Of a stretch of DNA of 64,000 nucleotides, positions 56,554 to 64,000 are shown in pieces. The translations under genes and the position numbers were made by a program. A model generated the notes under the pieces. The model was given only the letters and a program-made list of their open reading frames with translations. It did no database searches and had not been told where the DNA came from. Each line of letters begins with the position of its first letter. Position 1 is the first letter of the stretch. Source of the DNA: Paractinoplanes tereljensis (GTDB taxonomy: Bacteria; Actinomycetota; Actinomycetes; Mycobacteriales; Micromonosporaceae); contig NZ_BOMY01000050.1 in assembly GCF_016862435.1 (NCBI RefSeq), forward strand, positions 248,001 through 312,000. Direction: 5' to 3'.

Positions 56554-59500
56554 CCTGCCCAGTGTGTGGAACCGTCGCCGTGCCCGGCGCCCGCTTCTGC
56601 CACAACTGCGGCGCCGCCCTTCCGGCCGCGGCCAGCCTGCCCGCCGCCGAGCGGCGCATCGTCACCGTGCTCTTCGGTGACCTGTCCGACTTCACCTCGT
56701 GGTCCGAAGACCTCGACCCGGAACGGGTCGGCGCGGTGACCGACCGGGTGCTGGCCGCCCTGGCCGGTGCGGTGAAGACCTTCGGCGGGCATGTCGACAA
56801 GCTGACCGGCGACGGGATCATGGCGGTCTTCGGCGCCCCGGTGGCCCATGAGGACGACGCCGAGCGGGCGGTGCGCGCGGCCTTGAGCATGCAGCGTGCG
56901 GTCCGCCGCGTGCTGGACGACGAGCGGGGCGGCGGCGCCCCGCTCGGTCTGCGGATCGGCGTGAACACCGGCGACGTGGTGGCCGGCATCCAGGCCGGCA
57001 TCGAATACACGGTCATCGGCGACACCGTGAACACCGCCGCCCGGTTCGCCGACGCGGCCGCGGTCGGCGCGGTCTACGCCGGCTCGCGCACCAGCGGTGG
57101 CACCCGGCACGTCGCCTCCTGGCGGCAGCTGCGCCCGCTGCGGCTCAAGGGCAAGCGGGAGCCGGTGCCGGCGTTCGAGCTGCTCGGCCTGCACGACGCC
57201 CCCGGCACCCGGTCGGGTCTCGGCGACGAGGCACCGTTCGTGGGCCGGGAGACCGAGCTGGGCCGGGTGTCCGGCCGGCTCGCCGAGGCGATCGACTCCG
57301 GCACGTCGCGGGTCATGGTGATGACGGCCGAGGCCGGCATCGGCAAATCCCGGTTCGCGGGCGAGGTCAAGCGGCTCGCCGCCGGCTACGACGTGGGCGC
57401 CGGCGGACGGTACGCGGCGCACACCGGTGCCCGGGTGCTGCGGGTGCGGTGCCGCGCGTTCGGCGAGCGCCGCCGCTACGCACCGCTGGCCGACCTGGTC
57501 CGCAAGTCCGTCGGCCTGCCCAAGGACGTGGTGTCCACGGTCGGCCGGGTGGTGGTCGAGGAGCGGCTGCGCAAGCTGGCCAACCGGCTGGGGCCGGTCA
57601 CGCTCGACATCGACCGGCTGCTGGCCCTGCTCGGTTACGGCGAGGCACCGGCCAACCCGGTCGGGCCGGCCGCTCCGGCCGACTGGCAGCCCTCGGCCAA
57701 GCGGCTCGACGCCGACGCGGTCTCCGGGGCGGTGGCCGAGCTGCTCACCGCGCTGGCCGCCGAAACGCCGCTGGTGGTCATCGTGGACGACCTGCACGAC
57801 GCGACCGCGTCGACGGTGGACGCTCTCGGCCGCACCCTCTCGCTGCTCGAGGGCCCGGTGGTGGTGCTCCTGCTGGGCCGGCCCGAGCTGGTGCGCACGG
57901 CCGGCGCGCTGACCCGGCTCGCCGACGCCGAGGTGCACTCGCTGCCGCCGCTGCGCGGTGCCGACGCGTCCCGGCTGCTCACCTCCTATCTCAACGGCGG
58001 CAAGCTGCCCCAGCCGGACAACGACCGGCTGCTGGCCACCGCCCAGGGCAACCCGTTCTACCTGGCCGAGATGGTCACGCTGCTGATGGAGCGCGGCGCG
58101 CTCACCCCGGCGATCGGGGCCAACGCGGCCGGCAAGTGGCAGCTGGCGGCCGGTTCGCTCGGCAGCCAGTTGCTCTCCCGCGACCTGGCCGCGGTGCTGG
58201 CGGCCCGGATCGACGCGCTGCCGGCCGAGCCGCGCGCGGTGCTGCGCGACGCGGCCGTGGTCGGCGACACCGTGCCGACCGGCGTGATCGAGGCGCTGCG
58301 CGAGCGGCGGGCGGCCAGCGACGCGCGGCCCGGCGCGGTGGCCGCGGTCGAGCTGGAACGCTCGATCGACGAGTTGCTGCAGCGCCGCATGCTGCACCGG
58401 GCCCGCGGCGGCTACGCGTTCACCACCCCGCTGATGCGGGAGGCCGCCTATTCCGGCATCGGCAAGGCCGACCTCGCCGACCGGCATGCATACCTGGCCA
58501 ACTGGGCCGCCCCCGAGACCATCGAGCGGCTCGGTTACGACGGCGCGAGCCGCCTGAGCCTCACCGAGAACGAACGGGACGCGTTCGTCGCCACCCACGC
58601 CGAGTGCGCGGTCGAGCTGGCCGACCAGGTGCGGCTGCGGCCCGAGGCCGCGGTGCGCGACGTGGCCCCGCTCGGCGTCGCGGCGCTCGGCCGGCTGGCC
58701 CGGCGGGCGCTGGCCAACATCGAACCGGCCGCCTCGATCGAATACGCGGAACGCGCCGCGGTCCTGGCCAAGGAAGACCTGCCGCTGGCCGACCAACTGG
58801 TGCACGCCCGGGCGCTGCTGCGCCTGGGCCGCGCCGAGGAAGCCCTGGCGTACGGCGAGAAGATCGCCGAGAACTCCAGCGAGGAACCGGTCTGCCGGGC
58901 CGAGGCGCTGCTGGTGGTGGGCCGCGCGCAGGAGGCGCTGGGTGACACCGGTCAGGCCGTGACGGCCTGGCAGGAAGCGCTCGACGTGGCCACCGAGGCC
59001 GAGTTGCTGCCGGAGCGGGCCAACGCGATGCGCCGGCTCGGCATGGCCGACTTCCTGGCCGGCCGGCTCAGCCAGGCCAGCAGCCGGTTCGCGGCGGCCT
59101 ACCAGGTGACCCTGGCCGCCGGTGACCGGCACGGCCAGGCCTGGGCGCTGCAAAATCTGGCCTGGGTGACCACCACCCGCGGGGACTTCGCCGGCACCGA
59201 CGCGGTGCTCGGCCGGGCGGCCCGGCTCTTCGCCGAGCTCGGCGACCCGGTCGGCCGGTCCTGGCTGCGCGGCACCACGGCGTTCGCCCGGCTGCTGGCC
59301 GGGCGCCTGGAGGAATCCCGCCGGCTGGCCCGGGTCTTCCTGCCCTTCGGCGACCGGGTCGGCGAGGCCTGGGCGGTGGGCACGCTGCGCGCCGTCGAGG
59401 CGTACGCGTCCAGTGAGCTCGGCGAGCTGGGCGAGGCGGACGGCGAGGCTCGGCGGGCCTACCGCGACTTCAACGCGGTCAGCGACGACTGGGGCCGCGG

Positions 59501-60182
59501 GCTCGCGCTTGTGGTGCGCGGCGCGATAGCCCGCGGGCTGGGCGAGTTCGACCACGCCTTCGACCTGCTCACCGACGCGGTGGGGTACGCCGACCGGACC
59601 GGGCACCCGCTGCTGCTCGGGATGGCCGGCACGCTGCGCGGCTTCGTCTCGATGCACCGTGGCGACCTGGCGCTGGCCGAGGAAGACGCGCGCCGGGTGA
59701 TCGCCGCGGTCGAACCGCACAACCCGCTCGCGCCGGCCCAGGTCGGGCCGCGGGTGCTGCTGGCCGAGGCGCGCACCCGGTCGGGCGACGCGGCCACCGC
59801 GATCGGGCTGCTCGCGCCGATCGCCAGCGACACCGGTGCGCCGTCGCTGCTCTTCTCCCGGCGGCACGCCCTCACCGCGTACGCGTCGGCCCTGCTCGCC
59901 GACGGTCGCGTCGACGAGGCGCTGAACTGGATCGAGCGGGCCCGCGCGGCCGAGTCGGAAGACGTCCGCAGCGGGGTGCTGGCCGCGATGGTGCGCGCCC
60001 GGGTGCTGGCCGCCGCCGACCGGTGCGAGGAAGCGGCCGAGGCGGCCGAGGAGGCCGTGCTGCTGGCCTACTCGACCGAGCAGGCCAGCGAACGGGTCGC
60101 GGCCGAGGAGTTGCGGGCGACTTTGGCGTCCGCCGGGATCGAACCGGAAACTGTCGCCTACGCGTCCGACGTGCCCGGATGA
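56550..60182 (+). CDS. Class III nucleotidyl cyclase fused to AAA/STAND ATPase and TPR repeats
   Basis: A 1210-residue cytoplasmic protein. Two CxxC pairs (C3/C6, C17/C20) form a zinc ribbon. Residues 34-200 are a class III cyclase domain with metal aspartates in FGDLSDFT and LTGDGIMAVFG, a lysine in HVDKL and the closing VIGDTVNTAAR. These are the residues needed for adenylate cyclase activity. A STAND-type ATPase follows, with P-loop AEAGIGKSRF near 262 and Walker B VVIVDDLHD near 408. The last 500 residues are TPR-like helices. Such proteins are large signalling switches. The GTG at 56550 is coupled to the MBL stop. Confidence 0.92.
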   Translation: MTCPVCGTVAVPGARFCHNCGAALPAAASLPAAERRIVTVLFGDLSDFTSWSEDLDPERVGAVTDRVLAALAGAVKTFGGHVDKLTGDGIMAVFGAPVAHEDDAERAVRAALSMQRAVRRVLDDERGGGAPLGLRIGVNTGDVVAGIQAGIEYTVIGDTVNTAARFADAAAVGAVYAGSRTSGGTRHVASWRQLRPLRLKGKREPVPAFELLGLHDAPGTRSGLGDEAPFVGRETELGRVSGRLAEAIDSGTSRVMVMTAEAGIGKSRFAGEVKRLAAGYDVGAGGRYAAHTGARVLRVRCRAFGERRRYAPLADLVRKSVGLPKDVVSTVGRVVVEERLRKLANRLGPVTLDIDRLLALLGYGEAPANPVGPAAPADWQPSAKRLDADAVSGAVAELLTALAAETPLVVIVDDLHDATASTVDALGRTLSLLEGPVVVLLLGRPELVRTAGALTRLADAEVHSLPPLRGADASRLLTSYLNGGKLPQPDNDRLLATAQGNPFYLAEMVTLLMERGALTPAIGANAAGKWQLAAGSLGSQLLSRDLAAVLAARIDALPAEPRAVLRDAAVVGDTVPTGVIEALRERRAASDARPGAVAAVELERSIDELLQRRMLHRARGGYAFTTPLMREAAYSGIGKADLADRHAYLANWAAPETIERLGYDGASRLSLTENERDAFVATHAECAVELADQVRLRPEAAVRDVAPLGVAALGRLARRALANIEPAASIEYAERAAVLAKEDLPLADQLVHARALLRLGRAEEALAYGEKIAENSSEEPVCRAEALLVVGRAQEALGDTGQAVTAWQEALDVATEAELLPERANAMRRLGMADFLAGRLSQASSRFAAAYQVTLAAGDRHGQAWALQNLAWVTTTRGDFAGTDAVLGRAARLFAELGDPVGRSWLRGTTAFARLLAGRLEESRRLARVFLPFGDRVGEAWAVGTLRAVEAYASSELGELGEADGEARRAYRDFNAVSDDWGRGLALVVRGAIARGLGEFDHAFDLLTDAVGYADRTGHPLLLGMAGTLRGFVSMHRGDLALAEEDARRVIAAVEPHNPLAPAQVGPRVLLAEARTRSGDAATAIGLLAPIASDTGAPSLLFSRRHALTAYASALLADGRVDEALNWIERARAAESEDVRSGVLAAMVRARVLAAADRCEEAAEAAEEAVLLAYSTEQASERVAAEELRATLASAGIEPETVAYASDVPG

Positions 60183-60203
60183 TGAGCGCGTAAGTTCTGT
60201 GAC

Positions 60204-61160
60204 ATGACGGGAACCCCGCCAGGACCGGTGCCGACCCCCTACGTGCCAGGGATGTCTGGTTTGTCGGTCATGGCGCGGGGTGGACACGCCACGGTCTACC
60301 GCGCCACCCAGGATTCGGTCGGCCGCGAGGTCGCCATCAAGATGGAAAACCGGCGCCTGGAGAGCAATCGTGACCAGGCTCGCTTTCTGCGCGAGGCCCG
60401 GGCGGCCGGCAAGATGTCGTCGCATCCGCACGTGGTCGACCTGTTCGACGTCGGGGTCACCGTCGACCAGCACCCTTACTTGATCATGGAGCTGTGCGAC
60501 GGGTCGTACCTGGATCGCATGCGCATCTCCCCGCTGGGCCCGGCCGAGGCCCGCGACCTGGGCATGAAGATCGCCGACGCGCTGGTGCACTCGCACGCCA
60601 ACGGCGTGCTGCACCGCGACGTGAAACCGGCCAACATCCTCTACTCGCACTTCAACTCGGCGGTCCTGGCCGACTTCGGCCTGGCCGTGCTGGGCGAGAT
60701 GCGCGACTCCTCGGTCAACCTCGAGGTGCTCACCCCGGCCTACGCGCCGCCCGAGTCGTTCCGGCACGACAGCCCGTCCGGCGCGGTCGACGTCTACGCG
60801 CTGTGCGCCACGCTCTACGCGGTGATGCGCGGCGCGCCGCCGCGCTGGGACGCCGACCGCAGCCCCAGCCTGATCACCCTGATGGAGCTCTTCCACCGGC
60901 CGATCCCCGAGCTGCCGGGGGTGCCGCCGGAACTGACCCAGGTGCTGCGTTACGGCATGGACAACGACCCGGCCTCCCGGCCCACCGCCGAGCAGCTGTG
61001 CGACCTGCTCACCAAGGTCGACCTGGACGGCGGCCCGTCCCGGCCACAGGTGCCGCCGCCCCGCTACGGGGCGAGCGACGACACCCCTACCGTCCGCCAC
61101 CAGCTCAAGCAGTCGAAGAAGCGGTGGTTCCTCGGCCTACTCGGGATCCAGAACCGCTAA
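60204..61160 (+). CDS. Serine/threonine protein kinase, soluble
   Basis: A 318-residue Hanks-type kinase. The glycine loop is MARGGHATVYRA near residue 24, the ATP lysine in VAIKM, the catalytic loop HRDVKPANI near 138, DFGLAV and an APPE in place of APE. There is no membrane segment or sensor domain; a 40-residue basic tail ends the protein. It follows the cyclase gene by 21 bases. It overlaps the convergent carboxylase gene by 24 bases. Confidence 0.93.
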   Translation: MTGTPPGPVPTPYVPGMSGLSVMARGGHATVYRATQDSVGREVAIKMENRRLESNRDQARFLREARAAGKMSSHPHVVDLFDVGVTVDQHPYLIMELCDGSYLDRMRISPLGPAEARDLGMKIADALVHSHANGVLHRDVKPANILYSHFNSAVLADFGLAVLGEMRDSSVNLEVLTPAYAPPESFRHDSPSGAVDVYALCATLYAVMRGAPPRWDADRSPSLITLMELFHRPIPELPGVPPELTQVLRYGMDNDPASRPTAEQLCDLLTKVDLDGGPSRPQVPPPRYGASDDTPTVRHQLKQSKKRWFLGLLGIQNR

Positions 61161-63143
61161 CAGCTCCCCGGTGTCGACCTCGGCGCCCGGATGCACCGGC
61201 AGCGAGGCCACCACGCCCGCACTCGGCGCGTGCACCGGGTGCTCGAGCTTCATCGCCTCCAGGGTGAGCAGCAGCTCGCCGGCTCGCACCCGCTGGCCGG
61301 GCACCACAAGCACCCGGCGGACCGCACCCGGCAGCGGGGCGATCAGCGAGCCCTCGGCCGCCTCCGGGGCCGGCAGCGGGAAGCGGGACAGCTCACGCAG
61401 CGCGACCGAGCCCTCCGGGCTGTCCACGTACGACACCACCCCGACCCGGTGCACGTTGAAGGTCAGCCGGATGCCGTTGACGTCCAGCACCACCCGCTCG
61501 TTGTCGGCCTGCACCACCCTGGTCCGCGGATGGTCGTCGGACACCGGGGCCTGGCCCAGCCCGGCCAGGTCCAGCTCCTCGGGGTCGACCGCGCGCACCC
61601 ACCAGGCGGCCAGCTCGCCGTGCCGGTTCATCCGGTAGCCGACCTCGACCGGGCCGGCCGGGCCGTCGTACACCGAGGTCTGCGAGCCGGACGGCACGTT
61701 GCGCCAGCCGGACGGAAGAGACCCGAGCACGGCGGCCGCGGCACGCCGTCCGGCGGCGCCGGCCAGGGCGGCGGCCAGGCACGAGATGCGTACGGCGTCG
61801 ACCGCCGACAACAGCGGCGCGAACACCTCGGGTCGCCGGTCGAGGAAGTTGGTGTCCAGTTCGCCGGCCCGGAACGAGTGGTGCCGCAGCACCCGCACCA
61901 GCAGGTCCCGGTTGGTGGCCACGCCGTGCAACTGGGTGCGGGTCAGCGCGGAGGCCAGCATCCGGGCCGCCTCCTGCCGGGTCGGGGCCCAGGCGATCAG
62001 CTTGGCCAGGGTCGGATCGGGGTGTACGCCGACCATCGAGCCGTCCACGACCCCGGCGTCCAGCCGCAGGCCGGGCTGGGGGAGCGGACGGAACACCCCG
62101 GCCACGTCGGGCACGGCGAACCGGTGCAGGGTGCCGGAGGCAGGTAGCCAGGCGTACGCCGGGTCCTCGGCGCAGATGCGTACCTCTATGGCGTGGCCCC
62201 GGATCGGCGGCGGCCCCGGCATCGGCAGCACCCCGCCCTCGGCCACCAGCAGTTGCAGCCGGACCAGGTCGTACCCGGAGACGCACTCGGTGACCGCGTG
62301 CTCGGCCTGCAGGGTCGGGGTGAGCTCGAGGAACCAGAAGTCGCCCTCGGAGTCGAGCAGGAACTCGACCGCGCCGGCGCCGACGTACTCGATCGCCCGG
62401 ACCGCGACGATCGCCGCCCGGCACAGCTCCTCGCGCAGCCCCGGGTCGACCGCGGGGGACGGGGTCTCCTCGATGATCTGCTGGTAGTGCCGCTGCACCG
62501 AGCATTCCCGCTCGCCGAACGGCACGATCGAGCCGTGCTCGTCGGCCAGGATCGGGATCTCGATGTGCCGCACGTTCTCGAGGTACGGCTCGCAGTAGAC
62601 GTCGCAGCCGACCTCGCGCCGGGTCGAGGCGACCGCCTCGGCCAGCGTGCTGGCATCCCGGACCACCCGCATGCCGGCCCCGCCGATCCCGGCGTCCGGC
62701 TTGATCAGGACCGGGAAGTCGGACACCTTGGCCGGGTCGGTGAAGGTCGGCAGCACCGGCACCCGGGCCGCGGCGACAATCGACTTGGTCTCGCTCTTGC
62801 TGCGCAGCACGCCGAGCGTCTTGGCCGGCGCGCCCACCCAGATCATCCCGGCCTCGACGACCGCGGCCGCGAAGTCGGGATCCTCGGCCAGCAGGCCGTT
62901 ACCCGGATGGATGGCGTTCGCACCGGTCCGCTGCGCGGCCGTGATGATCAGGTCGCCGCGCAGGTACGCGGCGGCGGGGGTGCCGCCGTCCAGCCGGACC
63001 GCGTAGTCCGCCTCGCTGACGTGCGGCGCGTCGGAATCGGCGTCGGAGTAGACGGCGACCGTCTCGATGCCGACCAGGCGGCACGTGGCGAATACCCGGC
63101 GGGCGATCTCCCCACGGTCTGCCACCAAGAGACGTCGGATCAC
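61137..63143 (-). CDS. Acyl-CoA carboxylase alpha subunit (biotin carboxylase plus biotin carrier)
   Basis: A 668-residue protein. A biotin carboxylase domain (N-terminal LLVADRGEIARRVF, ATP-grasp, and GGAGMRVV, then EYVGAGAVEFL) fills residues 1-445. A BT-like linker and a C-terminal biotin carrier domain follow, with the biotin lysine in EAMKLEHP near residue 630. It carboxylates biotin for a partner carboxyltransferase, giving acetyl-, propionyl- or methylcrotonyl-CoA carboxylase activity; which one cannot be told. GTG at 63143 overlaps the previous gene by four bases. Confidence 0.93.
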   Translation of the reverse strand: MIRRLLVADRGEIARRVFATCRLVGIETVAVYSDADSDAPHVSEADYAVRLDGGTPAAAYLRGDLIITAAQRTGANAIHPGNGLLAEDPDFAAAVVEAGMIWVGAPAKTLGVLRSKSETKSIVAAARVPVLPTFTDPAKVSDFPVLIKPDAGIGGAGMRVVRDASTLAEAVASTRREVGCDVYCEPYLENVRHIEIPILADEHGSIVPFGERECSVQRHYQQIIEETPSPAVDPGLREELCRAAIVAVRAIEYVGAGAVEFLLDSEGDFWFLELTPTLQAEHAVTECVSGYDLVRLQLLVAEGGVLPMPGPPPIRGHAIEVRICAEDPAYAWLPASGTLHRFAVPDVAGVFRPLPQPGLRLDAGVVDGSMVGVHPDPTLAKLIAWAPTRQEAARMLASALTRTQLHGVATNRDLLVRVLRHHSFRAGELDTNFLDRRPEVFAPLLSAVDAVRISCLAAALAGAAGRRAAAAVLGSLPSGWRNVPSGSQTSVYDGPAGPVEVGYRMNRHGELAAWWVRAVDPEELDLAGLGQAPVSDDHPRTRVVQADNERVVLDVNGIRLTFNVHRVGVVSYVDSPEGSVALRELSRFPLPAPEAAEGSLIAPLPGAVRRVLVVPGQRVRAGELLLTLEAMKLEHPVHAPSAGVVASLPVHPGAEVDTGELLAVLDPE

Positions 63144-64000
63144 TGGTCAACCTTTCCGGATCGGAACACACCGACGTGCCCGGCGCCTTCGACGACCGCG
63201 CTGTGCACGGCGGACAGGCAAAGACCGAGGACGGTACGGGTGTCGCGGGGGTCGATGACACCGTCGTCATCGCCCCCGGCCGGCTCATCGGCCGGCCAGC
63301 TGAATACGAATCGGGGGTCGCCGGCCCGGCCGGTGTCGAGCGCGAGGTGCGGCACTGTTGAGTAGGCCAGCGCCTCGATCTCGGCCGGGCCGAACTGGGC
63401 GGTGAGGAACACCAGGGCGGTGTCGGTGGCGTTGGCGAGTTGAATGAAGTGCACGGCCTTCTGGGTCTCGGCCGGGGAGTGCGGCGCACCGGTCCCGGCC
63501 AGCACGCCGATGGGGTAACCGTGCAGCTCACCCCAGCCGGCGATCAGGGCGGTGCCCAGGGCCGGCTTGAACTCGTCGAAGTCGCTGCCGTCCAGCACCC
63601 GGGCGAGGATCTCGCGGGGGTCCTGGTCGGCCTTCTTCTCCGCACCGGCGATGGCGAGCAGGTCCTCGGGGTCGTACTTGGGCGGTGCCGGGGGAAAGGT
63701 GCGCGGCAGTGGGCCGCGCTTGCGCCAGTTGAGCCGGCGAACGCACTGGCGGGCGAGGCGCAGGCCGTCCCGCTCGTCGTCGGCCAACTGGTCGATCGGG
63801 GCCGGGGTCGGCCCGCTGCCGTTGACCACCGGCGGTGGCTGGATGGTGAGCGTCTTGGCGTGCCCACGCACCATGATCGTGTAGTCGGAGAGTTCGGGCA
63901 GGTAGGCGGCCTCGCCGTTGATCGGCCCGAAGACCACGCAGAAGGTGGGCACCCGGTCGGCGGCAAGTCGGCCCAGGTCGCGGGCCAGGCCACCGCCGGG
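63140..64000 (-). CDS. Acyl-CoA carboxylase carboxyltransferase subunit, C-terminal part
   Basis: The frame is open to the right edge, so the beginning is missing; 286 residues are visible. It starts in GGGLARDLGRLAADRVPTFCVVFGP, typical of the carboxyltransferase N-domain. It continues with EINGEAAYLPELSDYTIMV-type and PHSPAETQKAVHFIQL segments, and ends in VFRSGKVDQ. An internal GTG at 63952 is not a true start. It overlaps the alpha subunit gene by four bases (GTGA), so the two form one operon. Confidence 0.85.
   Translation of the reverse strand, partial: PGGGLARDLGRLAADRVPTFCVVFGPINGEAAYLPELSDYTIMVRGHAKTLTIQPPPVVNGSGPTPAPIDQLADDERDGLRLARQCVRRLNWRKRGPLPRTFPPAPPKYDPEDLLAIAGAEKKADQDPREILARVLDGSDFDEFKPALGTALIAGWGELHGYPIGVLAGTGAPHSPAETQKAVHFIQLANATDTALVFLTAQFGPAEIEALAYSTVPHLALDTGRAGDPRFVFSWPADEPAGGDDDGVIDPRDTRTVLGLCLSAVHSAVVEGAGHVGVFRSGKVDQ

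Noticed and set aside
56502..61100. A 1532-codon open frame on the minus strand
   Set aside because: It is antisense to the cyclase and kinase genes, has no domain, is Arg/Gly/Pro-rich, and arises from G/C third-position bias.
63140..63952. Complete 270-residue carboxyltransferase starting at GTG 63952
   Set aside because: The frame stays open with family-like sequence to the right edge, so this GTG is internal and the gene is cut by the window.

Overview
The window is high-GC actinobacterial chromosome. A Micromonosporaceae member, most likely Actinoplanes or a close relative, is my best inference. The basis is the strong G/C third-position bias, frequent GTG starts, many probable leaderless genes, a conservon operon, a tadA-associated acidic protein, and the actinobacterial cluster PBP / wblA / paired ArsA-like ATPases. 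Most of the window is conserved core chromosome, with a few accessory patches. No phage, insertion sequence, integrase or CRISPR array was seen.

Layout. 1-1100: end of a probable surface-sugar region (partial gene, WecB-like protein). 1306-7688 (minus): a conservon-type signalling operon (sensor kinase, roadblock, DUF742 and G-protein genes) with an extra kinase-less sensor gene in front and an unknown gene behind. 8143-18155: housekeeping and small secreted or membrane genes (DUF885 peptidase-like, PHP, mtnA, DinB-like, tyrA, beta-propeller, LytM lipoprotein, tadA pair, deoD). 18275-20142: two serine tRNAs, a STAS protein, an orphan antitoxin and the SRP RNA. 20217-25143: dnaX, ybaB, recR, with low-complexity repeats in and just after dnaX. 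25543-31637: an oligopeptide ABC transporter operon in the order C-A-B-D-F. 31712-35700 (minus): secreted HNH nuclease, leuA with a leader-peptide attenuator, and a lipoprotein. 35851-38177: lysC and asd. 38316-39944: an AlbA_2/ATP-binding regulator gene flanked by a duplication of the asd 3' end. 40052-44011: pyrE, then a FIST sensor gene with a GAF-GGDEF-EAL gene. 44111-46798: small membrane proteins, YqeY, a metallophosphoesterase and tRNA-Pro. 46846-48902: a divergent pair, one secreted protein and one HTH membrane protein, sharing the same C-terminal domain. 48963-54922: PBP, wblA, two ArsA-like ATPases and a membrane protein. 55027-61160: DUF4177, RidA, then MBL hydrolase / nucleotidyl cyclase-ATPase-TPR / Ser-Thr kinase. 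61137-64000 (minus): the two subunits of an acyl-CoA carboxylase, the second cut by the window edge.

The strongest candidates for undescribed biology are: (i) the divergent pair at 46846-48902, where a cytoplasmic HTH protein with a membrane anchor and a secreted protein carry the same outer domain and share a promoter region with phased GTTCGC repeats; (ii) the AlbA_2 gene inserted at the end of asd between 23-bp direct repeats; (iii) the MBL-cyclase-kinase operon, whose first gene has a perfect 13-bp inverted repeat around its -10 box and start codon; (iv) two ultra-short divergent intergenic regions (25 and 30 bp) where both genes appear leaderless.

All assignments come from reading motifs and gene order. 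No database search was possible. Lengths and residue positions within proteins are approximate unless a single residue is named.
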